From the NCBI GenBank assembly GCA_946803715.1, contig CAMPET010000071.1, positions 64,830 through 77,942 of the forward strand: a stretch of DNA of 13,113 nucleotides, in the 5' to 3' direction. Source of the stretch: Beroe ovata. Lineage: Eukaryota > Ctenophora > Nuda > Beroida > Beroidae. Under the pieces are notes generated by a model. That model saw only the letters and a list, made by a program, of their open reading frames with translations, was not told where the DNA came from and made no database searches. The translations under genes and the position numbers were made by a program. Each line of letters starts with the position of its first letter. Within the stretch, counting starts at the first letter, position 1. Below are positions 1 through 7,100 of the stretch, in pieces.

Positions 1-253
1 TTTGTAAGCCTTCCTTCAAGTTGATAATGCCCTTTTCCCAGGAAGTAGGTACCTTTCATGGAAACTGTGCTGAGAATTGAGGAATGAAGTATTGAGAAAT
101 GGAAACCAAGTGCAGAAATTTATGAAGAAATGATACCCTGGAATCTGCAGTATGAAGGTGTGTGCCTATAGTATGCTACCAATGTATCAAGATTAATGAT
201 AATCCTTGTTCGAGATTCAATTGAAATGATCACCTCACATTGTACTTTTACAG
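1..253. other. No gene recognised (possible intron 3' end)
   Basis: No convincing coding stretch is visible. The last bases (about 243-253) read as a pyrimidine-rich run ending in TTTTACAG, which fits a splice acceptor for the weak candidate exon that follows. Otherwise it looks like ordinary AT-rich non-coding DNA. Confidence 0.4.
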
Positions 254-325
254 GTAATGCTCAAGAAGTTGAAAGAAAGAGCAGCCCGGACCGCTGCGTT
301 GGCAAGGAAACAGTGGTCAACCTGA
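254..325 (+). CDS. Candidate 3'-terminal coding exon, function unknown
   Basis: I do not recognise this. After a TTTTACAG acceptor at 246-253, the frame beginning GTA ATG CTC stays open for 23 codons to a TGA at 323-325. It gives a basic, alanine- and leucine-rich, helix-like tail (LKKLKERAARTAALARKQW) with protein-like codon choice. The same frame then hits TAG at 338-340 and re-opens as MRDICRALGAWLAEEGN before another stop, so this may be a decayed exon. A second frame (starting with the codon AAT at 256) stays open to a TGA at 475-477, about 73 codons, and is an alternative reading. A 10-bp direct repeat, CAGTGGTCAA at 311-320 and 327-336, sits across the first stop. If this is an exon, its partner exons lie upstream of the window. 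Confidence 0.22.
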   Translation, partial: VMLKKLKERAARTAALARKQWST

Positions 326-870
326 CCAGTGGTCAAGTAGATGAGAGACATCTGCCGTGCCCTGGGAGCCTGGTTAGCAGAGGAGGGAAATTGAACAAGG
401 ATGTGGTGATAGTGACAGCATCTATCAATTACTGTCAATCATGTGCATTGCTGTCTTTGGAAATGATTTCCGTTTGAATAAGGACCAATAAGTTCGAAAG
501 ATGACGTGGAGGACATTATTGTAGTTTTTGGCAATCTCCTAACATGTTTTCATTGTCATGTATGGAAGGCGCGGATATAAACTTGCCATCTGAAGTGCAA
601 AGCACATAATTTCATCAATTTTTTGTCAAATTATTATTCCTCATGCATGGTGTGCATGAAATGGAACTCTCTTTATTGGAATGACAGCAATGTTCTATAC
701 TTTCACTTCAACTCATTATGAATTCAGAATTTGGAAGGTTCTTTATGTTGTTACACCAGACTCTAAATGACTTCTATATCATCAACAACTTCCTTACAAG
801 TCTTTTTTCAATTTTCTTGAATTCAAATACCCCTGAAATCTCTGCATCGCTGACATATGCTAGCTCCCAC
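326..870. other. No gene recognised
   Basis: AT-rich sequence with many short-frame stops on both strands. No domain, repeat family or RNA structure that I can support, apart from the possible read-through frame to 477 described for the preceding candidate exon. Confidence 0.4.
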
Positions 871-1205
871 TAGTGAGGAGCGCGCGCTAGTCACGTGACT
901 TAATTCTGCATTGTGATTGGTCTAACGGCGCTTCCCTGCGCAAACGTCTCAAAACGCCCATGGGTAAACTATTTGGCCGTCTACTATACCTGACCTGTTT
1001 CTCGCGCACGCGCGCTTTCATCGAAGGCCTTCGATGAAGGCGCGCGCGCCGCGCGCGAGAAACTGAGGTCAGATAAAATCTGACAAAATATAATGACATA
1101 TAATGTTGTCTGGCCTGGCGATGCGATGCTAGACTGCTGATGCAATGTAAGCCGCGGCTTGCGTCTGAAGCTAAGTTTGCGCCCCGCGCGCGCGCATGAA
1201 AAACA
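871..1205. other. CpG-dense block with fold-back core
   Basis: Base composition changes sharply here: repeated GCGCGC runs at about 881-888, 1001-1015, 1030-1047 and 1184-1195 stand out from AT-rich surroundings. A GTCACGTGAC palindrome (E-box type) at about 890-899 and an ATTGGT (inverted CCAAT) near 917-922 are promoter-like words, but no coding sequence follows on either strand. The block shares its TCATCGAAGG arm with the fold-back elements downstream, so a repeat-derived origin is more likely than a CpG-island promoter. Confidence 0.4.
991..1051. repeat. Fold-back (hairpin) element, copy 1
   Basis: A near-perfect inverted repeat. The left arm runs TGACCTGTTTCTCGCGC and on to TTTCATCGAAGG; the right arm runs CCTTCGATGAAGG and on to GCGCGAGAAACTGAGGTCA. 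The centre (1019-1036) is an uninterrupted 18-bp palindrome, CATCGAAGG/CCTTCGATG, with no loop. The central arm word recurs in the two elements at 1287-1433 and 1473-1570, which marks a family. Confidence 0.75.
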
Positions 1206-1286
1206 AAATTCTCGACAGGGTCTATCATCATGCATCGATCGACAACTGATTCATATACACATAAATCACAAAATTCGTTGCCGCGC

Positions 1287-1433
1287 GCCGGATGTCATAT
1301 TATCTGTGAATCTGTTCATTGCACTGTTTTTTTGTGCGCGTCGCCCGCGCCTACTGCATCGATGGCCTGTTCATGTTTCGGCTTTCGATGAAGGCGCGCA
1401 AAAAAAAGTGGACAGATGCAGATAACATCCGGC
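1287..1433. mobile_element. Fold-back/MITE-like element, copy 2 (degraded)
   Basis: It is bounded by GCCGGATGT on the left and ACATCCGGC on the right, a perfect inverted pair. The right half carries the family arm (TTTCGATGAAGGCGCGC, then AGTGGACAGATGC). The left half is diverged, with the corresponding arm reduced to GCATCGATGGCC. No open frame of note, so it is non-autonomous. No convincing target-site duplication was found. Confidence 0.55.
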
Positions 1434-1472
1434 AAAGAATTCACTTTTGCAGGTGAGGCCCTAGCTGATTTA

Positions 1473-1570
1473 CCGGATGTTTATATCTGTCCACTCTCTT
1501 TTTCACGCGCGCCTTCATCGAAGGCCTGTTTCGGCCTTCGATGAAGAAACAGTGGACAGATAACATCCGG
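1473..1570. mobile_element. Fold-back/MITE-like element, copy 3 (best preserved)
   Basis: A 98-bp hairpin-forming unit. The outer arms are CCGGATGT...ATCTGTCCACT (1473-1495) and AGTGGACAGATAACATCCGG (1551-1570). The inner arms are perfect 14-mers, CTTCATCGAAGGCC (1513-1526) and GGCCTTCGATGAAG (1533-1546), with a 6-nt loop. The left side carries an extra CG-rich insert (CACGCGCGC). Same termini as copy 2, 40 bp away. It is consistent with a non-autonomous fold-back transposon, but no transposase or clear target duplication is visible. Confidence 0.65.
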
Positions 1571-1573
1571 CAA

Positions 1574-1602
1574 CTCCTGATCCACCTTGCGTGGATCAGG
1601 AG
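1574..1602. repeat. Perfect 12-bp inverted repeat, 5-nt loop
   Basis: CTCCTGATCCAC (1574-1585), spacer CTTGC, GTGGATCAGGAG (1591-1602). The right arm doubles as the left terminus of the 173-bp element at 1591-1763. A rho-type or intrinsic terminator reading is not appropriate in this eukaryotic context. Confidence 0.7.
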
Positions 1603-1763
1603 GTTCAGTGGTTGGTCACTCAAATCCTACTTGACCCAGGAAAGCGCAGCGTGGATCAAAAAGGTCACTCAGGTGAGCTGTGTGATCATCCACGTGTATG
1701 ACTGTATGGATCAGTACTCAGTAGGGTCCAATTATATTTTTCCGTGTGACCCTCCTGATCCAC
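1591..1763. mobile_element. Short terminal-inverted-repeat element (MITE-like)
   Basis: Perfect 13-bp terminal inverted repeats: GTGGATCAGGAGG at 1591-1603 and CCTCCTGATCCAC at 1751-1763, enclosing 147 bp with no protein-coding content. Subterminal words are shared internally (GCGTGGATCA recurs near 1649, GGTCACTC near 1614 and 1664). Flanking bases (CTTGC / CATAG) do not form a target-site duplication. The extra TIR copy at 1574-1585 suggests two elements head to head or a rearranged one. Confidence 0.5.
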
Positions 1764-2009
1764 CATAGAGTATACCAAATTGTTGGATATGGATAAACCG
1801 GCCAAAACTAAGCTCTTAACGTGAGTAATGAGAAAGCAGATTTTTGGTAATAATAAATGATTATTGATTATTGAATGAAATTACAGACTCATGTTATAAG
1901 TATTGCATACAATGCCTCATTACCATGACCCTGATAGATCAAAGATGATAGAAACACATATTAATAAAATTCTTGATCTGATTCAATTGACAGTAGCTTT
2001 GAGCTTACC
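1764..2009. other. AT-rich intergenic, nothing recognised
   Basis: No coding or structured RNA signal. Simple AT-rich words such as ATAATAAATGATTATTG occur. This region and the next lie 3' of the minus-strand receptor gene; I saw no AATAAA in the receptor's orientation here. Confidence 0.4.
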
Positions 2010-2120
2010 CAATCAGTCATAACCTCAAGTGGCATGAATAAAGTCAATTGTCAATCATCAATACTCAATCAGTCATCACCTCAAGTAGCATGAATAAAGT
2101 CAACTGTCAATCATCAATAT
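2010..2120. repeat. 56-bp tandem duplication (two copies)
   Basis: Copy one starts at 2010 and copy two at 2066. Both read CAATCAGTCAT, CCTCAAGT, GCATGAATAAAGTCAA and TGTCAATCATCAATA in order, with a few substitutions. It lies just beyond the 3' end of the receptor ORF, so it may fall in its 3' UTR on the minus strand. Confidence 0.8.
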
Positions 2121-2176
2121 CTTAGACATGCTTTATAATCTACTTTCACTAAGTAGATAACCTTGGATTAGAGCAA

Positions 2177-3256
2177 TCAACTTCCTTGCTCCTCAATAAT
2201 AGAAAATATATCTTCAGCAGTTTCAAAAGGCTTTGTTCTTTGTGAAAATGATGGTCTAGCCCTTTCCTCATTTTGTTGGTTAATAGCTTTTGGAGGGAGC
2301 TCATTTCTTTGGAAATTTTCCACTTCCTGTGGTCTCCACCTTATTCTGAATATCCAACACTCAAGGAGAGTGTTGAAAAATGACTTTTGTTGCAGGAGGA
2401 CAATGCTATTCATGATTGACATACCACATAATGAAACTAATGTGAACGCATAGGTTTCATCTGGGTTACTGAATTGAGGGCCTTGGATATGTTCACAGAT
2501 AGCCTTTTTAGATTTGTAATATGGGCCACATGCAAAAAAAGAGAAAGAGAAAATCAGTGGATATGAGCTGAAAGTTAAGATGCTGAGGAAGAAAAAGCAA
2601 AAAGTTCTGCGAGCAATTCGCAATTCTCTTTCAAATGCCATATCCACTGAATTAACTGAACTAAGAATTGGTATGAGCAAGCTGTCTTGACTTGTTGTGA
2701 GAAGGTTATTCATCAAAATAACTGAAATTGCCATTAGCACCAATGTCACACTTATCAAGATCACCATATATAGCCCTTGAACTTTCATGATATAAGTGAG
2801 CTTTTCAACTGAAGCTGACCCCTCGAGAAGAATTATTATCCAAATCCCAAGTGTCCCCACCAGAGGAATTGCCCAACTTAGCATGCAAGCCGCTTTGATA
2901 TGTACCAATTTCAGCGTCTGTGAATAAAATGTCTGCTGCTTCAGTATCAAAACTCTGACTATTGAAAGAAATATTAGTAGGAGATATGGAACTGCAACCA
3001 TTGCCCCAAACACAAGATACATGATACTATTCTTTACTGAATTTAGATCAAGGTTATACCCCTTTCCATTGATGATGAGGAAGCAAGATGGAATAATGAT
3101 ACAGTTAATAATGTCCACAATGGCAATGTTCTTGTAAATGTGGCTACATTTCTTGTCTATGCTTCTGTTTGCTTTAATGACCCATAGCAAGATTCCATTG
3201 AGAATCGCTCCAACTAAACCTATTACTAATGCCAGAATGTCTATTGCTTTCATCAT
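2177..3256 (-). CDS. Divergent rhodopsin-like (class A) GPCR, orphan
   Basis: A plasma-membrane receptor of 359 residues in one uninterrupted exon; ligand and G protein unknown. Seven hydrophobic segments lie at about 6-28, 41-62, 80-106, 119-143, 158-184, 215-243 and 267-290. Class A landmarks: N20 (GAILNG, TM1), D48 with P56 (TM2), R101 (SIVRV) where D/ERY is expected, W128 and P131 (TM4), P233 (SSYP, TM6), and MNSIV at 282-286 in place of NPxxY. Helix 8 follows (KSFFNTLLEC, C300 a possible palmitoylation site), then a polar tail. Oddities: a 5-residue N-terminus, no cysteine at the usual TM3 disulfide position, and loss of the NPxxY proline and tyrosine. An in-frame TAG at 3302-3304 supports the start; CCTTTCAG just before GAGATG on this strand could be a splice acceptor, implying a 5' UTR intron. 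It lies head to head with the TRPM gene. Family-level call is firm, subfamily is not. Confidence 0.85.
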   Translation of the reverse strand: MMKAIDILALVIGLVGAILNGILLWVIKANRSIDKKCSHIYKNIAIVDIINCIIIPSCFLIINGKGYNLDLNSVKNSIMYLVFGAMVAVPYLLLIFLSIVRVLILKQQTFYSQTLKLVHIKAACMLSWAIPLVGTLGIWIIILLEGSASVEKLTYIMKVQGLYMVILISVTLVLMAISVILMNNLLTTSQDSLLIPILSSVNSVDMAFERELRIARRTFCFFFLSILTFSSYPLIFSFSFFACGPYYKSKKAICEHIQGPQFSNPDETYAFTLVSLCGMSIMNSIVLLQQKSFFNTLLECWIFRIRWRPQEVENFQRNELPPKAINQQNEERARPSFSQRTKPFETAEDIFSIIEEQGS

Positions 3257-3973
3257 CTCCTGAAAGGTGACGAATGGTGCAATAATTTCGAGTAGTCTAC
3301 ACTAAATACACAACACAACATTCATCCCATATTCATTCTAGATCTGTTTCAACCAGCCATACAGCGCAAAATCCCATGAAACATCTATCTGTTATAGACC
3401 AGAAATATTAAACTGCGAGACATATCAAAACCAGGGAAAGTAAAAAACAGGAAATGAGAAAAATCTTATCAGACCAAGTCCATACATGGATCAAATTTCT
3501 TCCTTATCAACCGATTTTCTGAAAAAAGGTTTACATGATAATGATTTCTATAATAGTTGTATTACTAATACAGTAATACTGTAGGCAATTACGTGATGAT
3601 ATTATGATTTTGATCCTACTCAAAATGAAACCCCTAAAGATTTCACCACTGTAGAAGGAATTCAAAATCATGTGACTTGCTGGATGAGTGGAACAGAAAA
3701 GAAAAGCGTGTACATCACAAACCTGACCCCCGTGGAATCTGTTTCACCAACTAACGTAAGAGAAATGTAATAAACTTTGTGGTGCTAGTCGCAGTCCTAC
3801 CACAAACCTATGTCGTGGTTATGTCGCAGTAGATACTATCGTAGTTGTGTTGTAGTCTGAAATCGCAGTTGTGTCGCAGATGTATCATACAATCATAGCT
3901 GTGGCGCAGGTGTCTCGTCCCAGTTCACAGTTGTGTCCAGGGTGTGTTGTCGATGTATTAACTCCTATTACAG
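3257..3973. promoter_or_regulatory. Divergent intergenic region between receptor and TRPM gene
   Basis: 717 bp separate the two start codons, which face away from each other, so both promoters or 5' UTRs are expected here. I cannot pinpoint a TATA box or initiator for either gene. CTATTACAG directly before the TRPM ATG reads as a splice acceptor, so part of this region may be a 5' UTR intron. An in-frame TAA at 3959-3961 precedes that ATG. Confidence 0.4.
3780..3955. repeat. Degenerate TGTCGCAG / GTTGTGTCGCAG repeat
   Basis: A loose array of imperfect units around GT(C/T)GCAG and GTTGTGT: for example ATGTCGCAGTAG, AATCGCAGTTGTGTCGCAG, GTGGCGCAGGTGTC and CACAGTTGTGTCC. Spacing is irregular (roughly 10-25 bp), which suggests an old decayed minisatellite. 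It sits immediately upstream of TRPM coding exon 1. Confidence 0.45.
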
Positions 3974-4129
3974 ATGGACCAAGCCCCAGAATCTGTGAAG
4001 AAGACACGGAATATTCCAGACCTGGTCAAAGTTTACCCTCTACAAAAGACAGAGTCAGTCCCGCCACGGCCAACGGCATCCCGGCAATCCAATAGAGCTG
4101 GGATATTCGACTTTAAGCGGAGAAAAGTG
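3974..4129 (+). CDS. TRPM: TRPM coding exon 1 (start codon, leader)
   Basis: 52 codons from ATG at 3974 to AAA GTG, then the strong donor GTAAGT at 4130. It encodes MDQAPESVKKTRNIPDLV, a proline/threonine/serine-rich stretch, and ends GIFDFKRRKV. ATGG follows CTATTACAG, so a non-coding first exon upstream is likely; an in-frame TAA at 3959-3961 rules out a longer unspliced start. It ends in phase 0, which matches exon 2. The leader itself is not conserved enough to identify; linkage to the TRPM gene rests on phase, strand and position, and the chain FKRRKV-RTDKPWI is plausible but unproven. Confidence 0.72.
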
Positions 4130-7100
4130 GTAAGTTGTATATGTGGTATGTAAAGTGCATATTTGTACAAAATTCATTTTTGTAAGAGAGGAGAGGAGTA
4201 ATGGAGGAGAGGACAGTGAAGAGAGGAGAGGAGTAAGGGAGGAGAGGAGAGTGAAGAAAGGAGAGGAGTAAGGGAGGAGAGGAGAGNTAAGGGAGGAGAG
4301 AAGAGTGAAGAGAGGAGAGTGAAGAGAGGAGAGGAGTAAGGGAGGAGAGAAGAGTGAAAAGAGGAGAGGAGTAAGGGAGGAGAGGAGAGTGAAGCGAGGA
4401 GAGAAATTTGGAGAAGTGAGCTGCAAAAGCGAGACGTGGTGCTGATTTTCGTACAGAAATTAAAGATGGTTCGAATTGCGTGGGGGTCTGAAAATGAGTT
4501 GCTTCTGTGTAGTATGAAATTGTGATTTCCTAATCACGGATCAAACTGTAATTTGAGAAGTCAGTGTTCTGTTCTACACCAGTGCCACAATTTGATGACA
4601 CTGTTATTCCCGTGTTGGTATCTCATTCCCGTATTCGTATCTCATGAAGGTCTTATTGATCAATTCCTTTTTGTTCCAAGTGACAGCATACGCGGATGTT
4701 GTTATGTAGTAAAGAATTTTTCCTGATTCAGCCGGTTAATAACCGTTGGTAGGTATTTGATGTCACTGTTATTCCCGAATTGGTATCTCATGAAGGTATT
4801 ATTGATACATTACTTCTTGTTCCAAGAGACAGCATACGCGGATGTTGTTATGTAGGGAATTCCCTATATGTAGTAAAGTATTATGTAGTAAAGAATTTTT
4901 CCTGATTCAGCCGGTTGATAACCGTTGGTATTAATCAAATAATTTGCCCTACTTATGCTTTTTTACCGTCAATGATGAAAATCCTACCAGAAGAATATGT
5001 TTTTGTGATTTTTAGATAGCCACAATCAGAGTTTAGACACTCTGTCTCAACTCTGATTGTCTGATGTGTGGCTGTAGGGTTTCAACCACCTGCAAACATG
5101 GAGGAATTAAATTTAACTTTGTTTCTTCACGGAAGCAAGCGTATTTATTCCATTATCACATTATTCAATTGTCATTTTATTCCATTATCATTCCATTATC
5201 ATCTCATCTATCAGAGCAGAACATGTACCGTGTTCCGGACAGTTTACAACTACCCACAACATCACACAAGATCGGGTCATCAGAGAGTTTATCTTGGATT
5301 CCTCCTGCTGTACGTTCCACTGCATTTCTAGTTAAATGACCTGGCATGGGTACAACTTATGGTTTTATAAACTTATCAACACTACTTATTACAATCAAAT
5401 TTGAGGCACTGATGATGTGCAAAACGAAAGATTTATGCCTCACTATGATGAGAATTTAATTCATTTTATCAGCGTCTCATTACTGTCAGAGCAATTGGGA
5501 ATCTTACTATTCTAGGTACAACTAAAAAATAATTGTAATTTAGTAATTTGTAATCTGTAGACACTAGACGACAAAACTGATCAAAATTATGATATCTGAA
5601 CATCTAAACACTCACTTTTGTCATTGAATTCCCGGCTTGAGGTTGTCTGTAGGTGATGTCTCATAAAAAACAGAGCATCTTTCATGAGCTTATGAAGATT
5701 GGTCACAGAACGACAATCCGATTTTAATTCCGATGGTAGGGAGGTGTTTGATAGTTAATTGGGTAATGGGTATAGACTATAGTAACCCAATTAACGTATC
5801 GAATATTACTGGATGTTGTTGGTAAGATGATACCTACGTTCTACAAAAACGCGAACGCAATTACTATTATTTCTAGTTCCTAGTTAATAAAGCGATGATT
5901 CTTCACTCTTCATCCCGTTTGTTGCCGTATTGAGGTTTGTTGCGTTTAGTTGGATCACTTCCAATAGTCTCTTCGAGCATTGAGCATTTTCTATGCCTAG
6001 AAATTCTTAACTAGTTTAGTTCGCTTATTATATTGACTCACGCTTCAAATACACAAGTACGTAGAATAGTATCCCTTTAACATCTGTAGAGTTAATTCGT
6101 TTCATTCTTGCCAGTAGAGTACTCATGTTTCAAAGTTTCTGTTCCGATGTATAAACTCAATTACTAACACTAAACTATGTTGTTTAATAAAGACTGATGG
6201 AGAGACTATTATTTGGCTGGTGGTACTCTTACTTGATTGGTAGACAGACCCTGTGGTGAAAAGACATTGATTCTGGTTGTGAAAAGATGGCAGAAAGACA
6301 CTATCTTTAAACGAGAGACACTATCTTCAAACGAGAGACACTATCATTAAACGAGAGACACCATCATGTACACAAATTCCTCTGTGCTGAACCGCCAAGA
6401 CGTCATGCAATGCTCCCTCGTTCGAGAACAGCAAATGTCTACAAGTCTTAACCGGTGGCAGTTTCTAGACAGCACCTGGCATGTAGGTATACAATTATTG
6501 TTTGAGAGCTCTGATGACCAAATTGACCGTGTTAAATCGGCTTTGACAGACCCTAAATAAGGAATTACTTCCAAGTGATTCTCTTAACATGTAACGTAGT
6601 AAAGATGTTACAAATTATGATGGACCAGGGACCTATGTGTGAACTCGCTTCCTTCGAATAGAGAGTCTCGATTCAAGATCACAGTCGCCCACAAAATATA
6701 AATTACCCCCAATACTCATTATGGTATACTACCACCACACAAGCAATATCCTATTATTACCCAGATTAGCTCTCTCTCACTCAATTCCGCAATGCTCGTG
6801 TATGTATGTGTCCACAGGGGCATTGGTGGGCTCTTCTCTTTTCATTACTTGAATCGTGGTTATCTAGGGTATTTTGGTTGTATGGACATGAGGTGTACTC
6901 CGCTGTGGTATACTAGGGTGCCGTGTAGAATGATGTAGAATGATTTTTACCATGTAAAGTTGTGTTCCATACACGAATTTTCGCTTGTATGGCACTGGGA
7001 TTTATGAGTCAGAATTCGGGTCACACTGTCTTTTGCTGAGTGATCAAAGCTCTTGATTTGATCTGACGTCATTGAATGAGGCTGAGTATTTGAATGAGTA

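Noticed and set aside
871-930. CpG-island promoter with E-box and CCAAT box
   Set aside because: The promoter-like words are present, but no coding or transcript start follows nearby on either strand, and the block belongs with the fold-back repeats.
887-1425. Several Arg-rich frames on both strands over the CpG-dense block
   Set aside because: They arise from GCGCGC runs and palindromic hairpin arms, contain no domain and overlap each other on opposite strands.
1541-1768. 75-codon frame over the hairpin and MITE-like element
   Set aside because: It starts inside a hairpin arm and ends at the far TIR; composition and lack of family signal indicate chance.
4055-4426. Minus-strand open frame of Ser/Leu/Pro repeats
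   Set aside because: It is the complement of the polypurine minisatellite, carries an N, and overlaps TRPM exon 1 on the opposite strand.
5064-5339. Two overlapping plus-strand frames of about 90 codons
   Set aside because: Low-complexity sequence from TTCCATTATCA repeats, no splice sites with matching phase to TRPM exons, and no TRPM similarity.
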